Shown: one piece after another, positions 1 through 10,130 of the stretch | Layout of the letters: every line of letters begins with the position of its first letter | How positions within the stretch are numbered: the first letter of the stretch is position 1 | NCBI GenBank assembly: GCA_916613615.1 | Contig: OU744721.1 | Span: 53,640,747 to 53,704,746 of the forward strand | Reading direction: 5' to 3' | DNA length: 64,000 nucleotides | DNA from: Steromphala cineraria | Lineage: Eukaryota > Mollusca > Gastropoda > Trochida > Trochidae | The notes under the pieces: model-generated | Database searches by the model: none | What the model was told of the DNA's origin: nothing | Seen by the model: only the letters and a program-made list of their open reading frames with translations | Position numbers and translations under genes: made by a program

Positions 1-286
1 AATTCCTGTTAGCAAAGTTGAATGATAAAAGATTGATGACACTATAAAGACGTTGGAGCTGATTAAACAACAAAATGTTTGTACATGGTTTCCACTTGAA
101 GAACAAGATATTCAATACATCAGGTTTGCATTGTTTGCTATTTTACCAATCCTTAGGACATAAATTCAAAGTGAAATAAAAAGACAAAAGTTTAGATTCT
201 AATCCAAAAAAGTGAATTAATTACTTATCAATAGGCAGGTGTGGAAAAACGTATCTTTAAAAGGTGCATTATAATATAAATTCTCC

Positions 287-430
287 TTCGTCCACAGACA
301 AAACGGAAGCCCTGGGTCTGACATTAATTCTATTCTAGATTGAGACTTTAGAGAGAGAGATAGAGAGATTTTGATATGCAGTATTGCATTAAAATGACTT
401 GGCTAGAAAGTGTAGTTATACATTGTCAGG
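287..430 (+). repeat. Module X, copy 1
   Basis: Recurrent segment that begins with a 'gtccacagac'-like stretch, then a motif ending 'attctattcta', then a GA-rich tract and 'acttggctagaaag'. Related copies lie at 2,690-2,895 (minus), 5,675-5,765, 44,670-44,815, 47,825-48,020, 50,868-50,960, 56,570-56,765 and 60,570-60,650. No conserved reading frame was seen across the copies. The nature of the module (old transposable element, exon relic or regulatory segment) is unknown. Confidence 0.6.
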
Positions 431-1639
431 GGAGATCAAATTAGAAAGTCAAGTGCTTGGTGTTACAATAAAAAAGTTTATAAACTTTAAGATTATCTTC
501 ACTTGAGCTAAGCAATTATCAAATTTAATGATCAACGACCGAAAATGTATTCTGAAGACAGAATGGTTGTGCCATTTGATAGGTCTCTATCTTGATGAAC
601 TCTATTTCTTTTTGAAACTTGAACGTCAAGAGAATTGGCCTATACACAAATCAGTTCAAGTTTAACGTTGATAATCAATGTGACTAATGCATCAAATACT
701 GATGGCTAATTCACTGCAATCTATCCACGATTACTTGACTCTGTTCGTAACTGTTCAACTGCCAACACAATAGTTGTTATTGATAAATAAGCACATTACA
801 CAATTTGGAAAATCAGTATCATCTTTACTGTCGATGTGGAAATTGGAGAATTAATAGGATTTCATATCAACTCTATTCCTATTTCAAAACCGTACAGAAC
901 TTCCCCTACAAATAATTCTAATCTTGGGACAAACTGCATTTACATGACTGAACGTAACAGTGAAATAACACAAGTAACAGTTATTTTTCCCATAGCTGGC
1001 AGTTTCTGAGATTGATTATAAAACAAAAATGAGGCAGAACCGAAACTAAACATCGTCCAATAACAAATTTTAGGTCTACTCTAGATTAACATTCAACATA
1101 AAATTTAATGTTGACATGTCATGTGGTTTGATTGATTCAATAGCATTATATCATACCCCCACTTTTAATTTTGGAAGTAATTGAGAACCTCATACATCAA
1201 AGTTTTATCATCTTTTATCGGCTTGAAATAGCATCATAAATCACCTTAGCGAGTCAGTACAAATCGATGTTGCTTGCGTTTAAGTTTGAATATCTTCCAA
1301 ATAACCGTGACAAGTTGTAAACTGTTAATGAGCCTGTGGACAAATGTGTTCTGGAATCTGTTCCTTTTAGGTTAAACACGCAATACGTGATTCAACAATA
1401 AAAAAAAATGTTGTAAGATATCAGTCCAAAATTAGAACCCTGGCGCCATTGATTGTGTTGAATGAAAATGAAGAAGATGATTATAAGAAATCCGTATTCA
1501 TTTATTTTATCTATTTCTGTCCAAAATATCAAATATGTACAAAACTCTTTTAACAGCAGCATTGAGTCAATAATCATGAATGTACAGTAAGATATTTGTG
1601 GCCATCATACATGTAGTTAACAAAGCTTTTTTTGACAAT

Positions 1640-1725
1640 GTGAGTCTATATCTGGAAAGCTATAAATCGATCAGACATATTAAGATCAGATGTAAGTCCA
1701 TAGGTGGATCACGTCTTTGTCTCAA
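1640..1725 (+). repeat. Module W, copy 1
   Basis: Short recurrent segment with the core 'gtgagtctatatctgg' followed by 'atcagacatatta'. Related copies are at 10,195-10,275, 12,365-12,445, 46,350-46,425, 55,345-55,425 and 58,730-58,810. The copies share order of motifs but contain stops in different frames, so coding is unlikely. Confidence 0.55.
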
Positions 1726-2309
1726 ATTCCAAAGGAAATGTGTAAGGTAACAATATAGAATAAGAAAAAGAAAAACTTAGATTACAAAATAACATCATGT
1801 TTGATATGTTAAAACTTTGTACTTTTATTAGAACTTCATATTTTTGGATTATTAAAATATATTTTGTGTTGATGAAATTAATGAACATTTAAAATCATTT
1901 TATTTTCAGTCCTTAAAGCCATCTATAGAAAACAATACCCCACAAGATTAATGAAAAATGATTTCAAACAATATTCATCAAACTTATGTCACCTGCTTTC
2001 TGCACAAATCAACTTCAGATAGTTCGATATCAATTTTGCTCCAATCTTTTTAATCACAATAAAGTGAATGAGTGAGAGAGAAACGGATTTAACATGTCAT
2101 GTTCTTCCTGTTTGTTCCTCTAATAATGTTCATATCGGTTCATATTTCTTGTTCTTGCATCAGAATTATATTGGTGAGATAACTTGTGCATTTATTTGTG
2201 AATTATTGTGAATGGAGTATGTGACCTCCCATAGGCCATCAATACGTGAGAGGAGAGTTTAATTCTTTTAAATTCTATACCAATTCCACCATTATTATAA
2301 CTTACATGC

Positions 2310-2640
2310 TGACCTCACCACCATAGAGACACATGGACATATATCAACCATGACCTCTTTATAAAGCTTTTTAAAGGATAAAGCTTAAAAAGGATTTCTT
2401 ATCTTTCCATGGAACTATTGCATAAACAGGAACTGTAGGTCAAATTCATGTGTCTCCTCAACTATAGATGCAAGCCTTACCACACCTGATACATATATCA
2501 ACCATCATCCCTAGATGTTTCTTTTAAAGGTAAGACCAACAAATAATTTTATTATCTTTTGGCAACATAGAACATGATTGAAAAAGTGACTCTCCGTCAT
2601 GGTCATTTGTTCCAGACATCTCCCCTATTTATTTGATAAC
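2310..2640 (+). repeat. Degenerate units of the 170-bp satellite
   Basis: Two partial, diverged units are visible. Signatures are 'atatcaaccatcatcccta', a T-rich step, then 'gtaagacc' and 'aaaaagtgactctccgtcat', in the same order as in the sharp 170-bp units at 48,743-49,745. The partner in copy B is 47,060-47,500. These are much older than the array at 48,743. Confidence 0.6.
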
Positions 2641-2649
2641 ATATTCCAG

Positions 2650-3860
2650 TAGTCTTAAACTGCACATTTAGAGTAGACATAACACAACTCAATGACATGC
2701 CACTTGAACACTGGATAACTGCACTTCCTGTTCAAATCAGCTTAATGTCAGACTGCCATCTCATAAACTCTCTTTACCCTGTTCTAATTTCCTGCTTCAG
2801 TCAGAAATAGAATTTCCTTCAGACGAAAGGCTTTTCTCCTTGTTTTCATCTGTGGACTACATGAACTGTTTCCAGGTGAAGGTCTTATGGAATCAGAGTA
2901 CAGCTAAGCATTCTACCACTAAATTTACCGTGTTGGGAAAAGCTTTGATATGAGATAATGTCCTGAATGTATGAAGTTCATTAGTGTTTCCAATATCTAT
3001 GTAATTAATGTAATCAATAAGTTTTATAAATATCATAGTTTATTATCATATATTATCTGGCTTATTTTTGCCAAACTTCATATTGCTTTTGATTCCCCCT
3101 TCAACATAAATGCAAATTGCATGCTGGCTAAGATATTTTTCGTCATCAAATCAAACATGAAAATCAAACCCAAACTTTCATGAGTTAATCCTTATTAATT
3201 TTTTTCAGCAGTAAACATTATTTTTGCATTTACTTCAGAGGCACATGTAGGAAATAAATTTAGTGGAGTACTGACGATAAAATTACTATTTCACCAAACA
3301 CTTCGTTTATTTTTATTCAAATATTGTTCCTTGTCAATCTATATAAAGCCTGTGTACCATTTCACAAACGAATGCAGACATCGCTGAATGAGAATTGGGT
3401 TTAGTATTGTCTGAGTAACACACATATATATTTCCACATTTCTTAAGGTAATAATGTTTTGTTTTTGTAGAAGAAACCTTTCTGTTTGTTAATTTGTGTT
3501 CCTTCGTATTCATTCTCCGTTTGTGTATGACCTGAAATAAAATAATGTACAAACCAATAATAACGAATACTTGAATAGTGCTATATCATATCATTTGTAC
3601 ATGCTCAAAGTGCAACTTTTATTCAATTAATTGAATCCAACTAACATACAGAGGTTTCTTTCACAAATCCATGTTTACACACGTATCATTCGTTCCCCAC
3701 AAAGCTCACATTGAAACGCCTCCTTGTTATTATCACAGAATATATGTTCACAGAAAACTAACTTCATAACTGCCCTACACCATTCTATAATACGTTTAGT
3801 ATGGAAGTCACTGTTTCAGTCCTGTTACCATAGAATATGAAACAAATTAGATCCCTTTGT
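2650..3860 (-). repeat. Segment inverted relative to copy B
   Basis: The reverse complement of this stretch matches 47,440-48,085. Examples: 2,690-2,900 here matches the complement of 47,820-48,020 (X module), and 3,672-3,718 matches the complement of 47,598-47,640. Collinearity with B in the normal direction resumes on both sides (2,300-2,640 with 47,060-47,370, and 4,285 onward with 48,098 onward). About 550 bases inside (roughly 3,060-3,600) have no counterpart in B and show no recognised feature. Confidence 0.85.
2690..2895 (-). repeat. Module X, copy 2 (inverted)
   Basis: Complement of the X module at 47,825-48,020. Shared marks are the complements of 'caggaaattagaacaggg', 'agagtttatgagat' and 'agctgatttg'. 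It lies inside the inverted segment. Confidence 0.7.
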
Positions 3861-3864
3861 AGAC

Positions 3865-4275
3865 CTAACCTTCATAAGACAAATCCTCATAATTACACTG
3901 TACAAAGTTACGTTGTAATGTACATAGTTTCAGAATGAACTCTTACAGATATCGAATCCAGATACTTATTGTTCTTTTAGCACATCTCAGTAAGAAAATG
4001 AATTCCATGTTGTTTTGATATGTCCAAAATATGAGGAATTAAGGCGTAAATATCTTCCAGTTATTATCAACACAACCTGAACATGTACAAATTGATTAAC
4101 CTGTTATCAACTGTTGATTATGATAATATTTTCAAGCTCTGTCTTTTCTTAGATAAGGTGTTCAAATTAAGAAGCAATGTGTCTACTTTGTTTCAAACTT
4201 AGAGTTTGTTATGTGGCTTGTATTTTACACATGTTGTACTGTTGGGCTAATGGCCATCAATGCGAAATAAATGAA
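3865..4275 (+). pseudogene. Decayed 3' end of a non-LTR retrotransposon (C-terminal tail of ORF2)
   Basis: At 3,994-4,074 a frame reads ENEFHVVLICPKYEELRR followed by KYLP and then a stop. This resembles the Cys/His-containing tail that follows the reverse transcriptase in many LINE ORF2 proteins. Upstream, traces of the frame are broken by stops. The 3' end reads 'ttgggctaatggccatcaa' then 'tgcgaaataaatgaatgg', which looks like a LINE 3' untranslated region with a short tail. It is absent from copy B and lies next to the right breakpoint of the inverted segment. The element class below LINE is not determined. It is a relic without function. Confidence 0.6.
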
Positions 4276-4284
4276 TGGTTAAAA

Positions 4285-5060
4285 CAAACTTGAGTACATG
4301 TTCTTTAACAGTACAACATGATAATCATAAAAACACTAACTGCCCTTTTCCAGTCATTAGAGTTTTGACAAATATAAGTTAATGGTTGAACAATCATGAT
4401 AAGTTGAAAGGTATTATGTCTACAGTAAACGTGCAATCTTAGAGTGCTGACGATTTTATTCATTAGAATTAAACTTGCTCGCATTTCCCAATGCATCAAA
4501 GTGAAAGGGAATGTTCTTCAATATTAAAAAAAGGACAGATATAAATACAGTATAATAACTGCCTGTTTCAAAGCCATACCAGCCAGTCTTAGACTACTGG
4601 AGTTTGTCATGATTAAAAACAAACTTGAATGAATGTTATTTAACAGTACAAAAAGGATAATTATAAAATACAATCACACCCTTTTTCCAGGCATCTGAAT
4701 ATTGATAAAATACAAGTCTATGATTGAAAGCTCATGATACGTTTGAGAATTTATTTTGTAAAATTCTAAATTGAAGCCAGTCATATCAAAAGGTATGGGC
4801 CTGATATGATGGTATGTCATAGCCAAGATATATAAAGCATGAACTTGATATGATGAAATGTTGTATATCATTATGATATGTCATACACGGTTGTATAAAA
4901 AAATGTTTGAATCTGTTGTTATATATTAAATATCAAAAATATATAATAAATTGAATAATATCATTAAATATATAAGGACTAATTTGCTGAAACTGTAGTA
5001 CTATTTGACTGTTTTACTATCTTGTAGAATGAAGAAAGAAAAGAGGAAAGCTGTAGCTTT
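4285..5060 (+). repeat. Diverged tandem units following module X
   Basis: A motif group ('cagtcttagactactgg', 'tttgtcatgattaaaaac', 'ttttccagtcattagag', 'atcatgataagttga') recurs here and at 48,030-48,410 and 49,825-50,050. In copy B two successive 'cagtcttagactg' marks are 184 bases apart (48,067 and 48,251), and in copy A about 152 bases apart. It is a short, decayed tandem repeat of roughly 150-185 bp. No coding potential was recognised. Confidence 0.6.
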
Positions 5061-6064
5061 CAATGAACTTAACAAAACTGTATAACACTGTTGTGCACAC
5101 CACATACCTTTACTCATAAAAATGAAATTGATATGAACTTTGATATAATTAATTAATATTTTGCAAGATTTAGTTATTTGCTAACCTTTTATAGAAATGA
5201 AATATAAATGTAATGTTACATATTAAATGCTATGTTTTTGTTTGGATAAGAACTTGCATGCTTTTGCTAATGGAACACTTTGAAACTAATCTTCAAAGAA
5301 AGGCCCCTGTTTTCCAAACAGTAATTGAAGACCCCGGGGTTCTGTAAACACTGCTCTGCATGCTGTATCTGAGTGTTCATTCATTATGAAGTTGTTGAAT
5401 TGAGAATCGAATCACATTTTCAAAGTTGTTTTAAGGTTATTTACAAAAATTATTTATGAAACTATTTTACAAATAACATCAAGAATTCCAATTTTTTGTG
5501 TTTGTCTAAAAACTGTTAATTGTTGTTGCCACTGGTCAATGTCATTGGGGACATAAAATGGGCTTTTTTCAAAACAATCAGTATTTCAAGTGTTTCTACA
5601 TAACTGTGTCTCAGTCATTGTCAACATCAACGCAAATAACAGAAAGATGTATTGTGTCAGCAACTACTCACAATTGCAGCAGGAAATTACAAAACGGAAA
5701 GTAGAGGTTATCAGATTAAAGTCCGTCTCCGACAGGCAGAGCAGTTACTAAGGGCGTCAGTGACACATTATTAATATCTCTGTGAGTCAGACATGCTGGC
5801 AACATGAGAAAACAAACGCATCATTTCAGGTCAACATGTTATGATTGCACCGTGCATTATCATTGTTTGTTCCTATCATTTTTTCTACGAGCACAATGAG
5901 GCTAGGTTGATGCTGAACTTGACTTGAATAAAAGAATGTTACATATCAGAAATTATAAATTATTGTATCTATTTCATCTACAATGTACATACAAAGGAAA
6001 CCCTACTTATACTTTTTGTCACCTATTGATATCCAAAAACACATATTCAATATTTCGATATCTA
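5060..6064. other. Non-coding part of copy A, rising to very high identity with B
   Basis: Contains an X-like module at 5,675-5,765. From about 5,641 the match to B is about 96 percent, and from 5,811 it reaches 98.6 percent. No gene or mobile element was recognised. Confidence 0.6.
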
Positions 6065-6198
6065 TCAAGCTTGAAATTTGAAGGATAACGTTTATAAATG
6101 ACTATCTTTAGGAAAGAGTATATGTCATTAATTTATTCCAACACCATTTTATGAAATGTATTTGGTTTATGTAAGACTGAATAATGTAGACGGATATA

Positions 6199-6402
6199 TT
6201 GCTTCTTTGGTTGAATGTTATAAACACTAAGGTATTGACTCGAAGTCCTTATATGTTGATTTACGGGAGACCATCATACAGAGTCGTTATGAGATCCGTG
6301 TTATCTATACCGACAGATGGCCAAGCACATCATTCAAGCATGTTGAAGAAACATTTAAATATGATAGTGTCTCAGGGACCTCTTGTAGCTGAACCGTTTT
6401 GA
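6199..6402 (+). other. 67-codon open frame, copy 1 of 3 (coding status unknown)
   Basis: Starts MLLWLNVINTKVLTRS and ends SQGPLVAEPF. The same frame is intact at 6,607-6,810 and 51,390-51,593 with only two to four residue changes. An older relative at 60,775-60,890 shares the DNA ('gacagatggc', 'atttagatatga') but not this reading frame. No signal peptide, membrane segment or known domain is evident. Because the whole surrounding block is 98 to 99 percent identical between copies, intact frames could simply reflect recent conversion. I do not claim a protein. Confidence 0.2.
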
Positions 6403-6606
6403 TTACACTCTGCTATTTATGTCAGTCTTTATAGATTTCATAAATCTTATGACCTAATATCTCAAGCTTGAATTTTGAAAGATAACGTTTATAAATGACT
6501 ACCTTTAGGAAAGAGTAAATATCATAAATTTATTCCAACAACATATTAGGGTAATTTAATGAAATGTATTTGGTTTATGTAGGACTGAATAACGTAGTCG
6601 GATATA

Positions 6607-6810
6607 TTGCTTCTTAGGTTGAATGTTATAAACACTGAGGTATTGACTCGAAGTCCTTATATGTTGATTTACGGGAGACCATCATACAGAGTCGTTATGA
6701 GATCCGTGTTATCTATACCGACAGATGGCCAAGCACATCATTCAAGCATGTTGAAGAAACATTTAAATATGATAGTGTCTCAGGGACCTCTTGTAGCTGA
6801 ACCGTTTTGA
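6607..6810 (+). other. 67-codon open frame, copy 2 of 3 (coding status unknown)
   Basis: Lies in the second unit of the tandem duplication. It differs from copy 1 by W4R and K11E at the start and is otherwise the same. The same caveats apply: similarity is high in the non-coding flanks too, so selection on a protein is not shown. Confidence 0.2.
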
Positions 6811-6872
6811 TTACACTCTGCTATTTATGTCAGTCTTTATAGATTTGATAAATCTTATGACCTAATATCTCA

Positions 6873-9800
6873 TTTATATAGAATAAAGGACGGATTCAAG
6901 TAATAACTAGTATACCTGTAAGCCCTACTTAGCAGAAATGTGAGCCTGGTTGAAGCTTTAACTCAAGAAATCAATATCTAAAATTAGTAGCTAATATTTA
7001 GTTTATTATAAGATCAATGCACTCCTTACGAAACAAATTGCATTTTGATATGTTCTTAAGACGCAAAAATGAAAGGAAACGTGTCGATAAAAATTTGAAA
7101 ATAATATTCTGACTTTTTAAACTCAGATTTTAATGTTGATTTATTACCAATGAGTTCACAAAGAACAAAACTTCATACATGTGATGTCAATTATGTTCAG
7201 TAAACTGTTAACAAGACCACAAAGAGCATGGTTGCAAGATTTATGTCATTGAAGGATGAAAATAAAGTAAATGATATATAATTAGAAAACATATTTTCAA
7301 TTATATCAAATTTCTTATACTTATTTAATTTCATAAATCAAGTGCGAATGAACAAAGTTTATAATATTCAGTACCCTGAAATTAATATCAAGATTTTAAT
7401 TGGAGTGGTATATTTTACGTTTGAATAATTCAATGAATATATCATATGCTCATTACTTTTCACATGCACATGCGGCCTCGTTTAAGAGATCGTTGTGACT
7501 GAACAAGAACAATTACTTTTATCCTTTTCAAAGAAACGTCTACACCTGGGACTGGACAGTTTCCTTTGATTTCCTAACGAGAAATCTTCTTTCAGGACTC
7601 ACATCTGTTCAATATTAACTCTAATGAGAATTTTGACATTTTCGAATGTATTTAATACGAACACTGTGAGTTCTGAATGAATCTATCCTTGAACTATCTT
7701 GAAAAATTGAAAATGCTTTATTACTGATTAATTCAGATGATTAATGAATACACTTATACAATAATTTGGATACTATCACATATAATTTTTTTCTTCTAGA
7801 TTTTGAGCTTCATGGCTCAAAAGTTGTAAGCTATTTTTTTAAGGGGGGTGGGGGTGCTTCATATATCAGCTTCACTCCTAACAGTAGCCTTTCTACCGCC
7901 AAGACTGCTAACAACAGTATTCTGGGTGCTTTGCTTGAGACCCTTCTGCGAAAGGTTGTACTTCAATTGTACTTTTACCTTCAAACAACAGAACTTTTAT
8001 GGTTTTCTTTTAACTATAGTTTACCAGTGTTCCATGAAATGAAATGAAATGGTGACACTAACTATGCATCTTCGATTACGATGATTTATATGTTATCAAA
8101 GCATCACATTTTTCTGGGGATAAATATTATATCTGACAGTATGCATATAAGCATACGTTTGAGCTTCTTCCAATCTCGTCTCGTGAGAATAATATTGTTC
8201 AAAGGTTAAAAGTTGTATACTTGGTATTGCATATTATAGTTAAAGGAAGTAGTTAAAATATTAACCATTTATTGCCAAACTGTTAACTGTTATTTTCTTC
8301 CAGTTTAATATGAAAGGAAAAATAATATGCATAATGTTATTGTAAACATTTACCTACCATCAAGCAGCGCATTCGGTGTAATGTAAAGTTCCTTTTTTAT
8401 ATGACAATGGCATCATTGATAAATACCACTCTAAAAAGATAACGTTGTGCATAAATGAATAGATAATCCCTTAATGCTTAACATTCTGCAAAGTATCAAA
8501 ACCTTACAAATCCTTAAGCTATGTATCATCGAGTATGTACATGTATAAGTACAACATCTTAAAGTGTACAATCACTTATCTAATATCCCCTTAACATTCC
8601 ACTGATCCTCATTGAATATAATCATGGTAATTTGTATTAACAAGTACAAAAATAGTGCCTACTGTATTTCATTAAATGTTTGCTAAGATTTGTGTGTTGA
8701 AATTTTTAAGATAACGAAACATTTCCATGACAGATATGGATGATGAACACATATTACAATCTAAACTCCCACACACTTTGTCAAATGTTACTTTTAGTTA
8801 TTTGTAAACAGAAGTTACATGTATATATCATGTTGAGAAACGTAATTCCGTTTACATTTTATTCTTGAAGAACAGATGACAAGGGTATCTTGTTACGCAT
8901 TGTACGCTTCTAACAGGAAAATTACAATTCCAAGGTTATAGTTATTTTGATTGAAAGATTGACCTTTATTTTTTATTAATTGGGAATTCTTGCATGATCT
9001 ATATTTATAGTTGTCAATGTTATTATTTATTTCAAATTTTTCTTATCTAAAGTGTGATAATGAAACTATCTTCTTATCATTGTTTGTAGCTAGAATTGGT
9101 CTTTTATCCTGATGACAGTAGTTAATTTTGACCAGATTTCAGTTCTTTCCCATGTTTCCTCATGTTTTCAATTAAAAATAAAAAGTTATTGTTATTATGA
9201 TATTATCTTGTTTGGTCAATACATCAAATAAATCAAAATATTCAAAGAGCATCCAATTGTATGTAACCAAATAGGGGATGCTCAATGAGGTTATTTGTGT
9301 ATATATGCTCTCACAAACTGGCTTTGGGTTATTTATACATTATACAGTATGATGGTTAAAGACATGGAAAATACATAACACTTGCTTGGCCATTCACTAT
9401 TCATATATCTGCATGAGAACAAAACCCTTCTGCATGATAACATGGATCAATATAACTGTCAGCTTTAAGCCGATGTGACCTTTGATATTTTCTCTCCTGA
9501 CAAGCATGTTTACACAACGTTAGGAGATTTCAGTGAGCTATTGATTTGATGTTGACAATAGTCATACTCACCCAAAACTGTGCAAAAATGTATAAGGAAG
9601 GGGCAGATGATTTCTCAAATAACACAATCTGCAAACAAAAGGAGCAATACACCAACATTACTTAAAAAACTTATCTATAAAAATGATGCAATATGCAAAC
9701 TCAATGTGCATAGATTGTATACACATCCTGATATTTCAACCATATTTCTTTACACTATTTAAAATAATTCAGGTAAAATCCATAAAAATATACAACATTC

Positions 9801-10130
9801 CCGTAACAGTAACAAGAGCATATACGTCTAGAATAAGCTTCAACTTAACAACTTATTCAACTATATAAATTGGCTTTGTTTAGTGTATAGTATCTGACTG
9901 AATCAACAGGTTGTTTGAATTGAAATAAACTGTCGTCATTATGAAACCCTCTTATTGGCAGTTTGTCAAGGTCCAATGTTCTTAATGTTATGCTTTAAGT
10001 TTAAGGTGTTTACAAGTTCATTTTATAATGTATTGCCTAGGTTTGACATGCTTATCGAGTTTAACCTTCTTGCATTTCGGTTAATAGTGCAGGAATAGAA
10101 ATGTCAGATATACATATTTTATTTTCTCCA
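6873..10130. other. Non-coding part of copy A with module Y and a 105-bp identical island
   Basis: Holds a Y module (7,490-7,605), a G-rich run (7,842-7,855), the 148-bp island 7,428-7,575 with one difference from B, and the 105-bp stretch 8,518-8,622 identical to B 53,626-53,730. Frames at 7,766-8,047 and 9,580-9,868 are broken or shifted in B and are not supported as genes. Confidence 0.6.
7490..7605 (+). repeat. Module Y, copy 1
   Basis: Core order: 'gaacaagaacaattac', 'tttcaaagaaacgtc', 'acacctgggactgg', 'cctttgatttcct'. Related copies are at 11,483-11,610, 15,145-15,260, 33,935-34,000 (partial), 52,282-52,400, 57,772-57,890 and 61,340-61,460. Some copies are open in one frame and others have stops, so this is not a proven exon. 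Confidence 0.65.

Larger units (their letters stand above)
1..2300. other. Non-coding stretch of copy A with modules X and W
   Basis: No gene recognised. It holds an X module at about 287-430 and a W module at about 1,640-1,725, plus a short GA-rich run near 350-370. The partner is 44,394-46,500. Partner B has about 300 extra bases at 45,845-46,140 that have no counterpart here. Frames of 60 to 70 codons on either strand are not kept in the partner. Confidence 0.7.
6065..6872 (+). repeat. Tandem duplication of about 400 bp, present only in copy A
   Basis: Unit 1 is 6,065-6,461 (397 bp) and unit 2 is 6,462-6,872. Both start at 'tcaagcttgaa' and end near 'gacctaatatctca'. Unit 2 has about 11 extra bases near 6,548, so the inner frames start 408 bases apart. 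Copy B has a single unit at 51,257-51,660. The duplication therefore probably arose after the large duplication, or one unit was lost in B. Confidence 0.92.

Noticed and set aside
7766..8047. 93-codon plus-strand frame
   Set aside because: The B partner (52,550-52,860) has indels and no matching frame.
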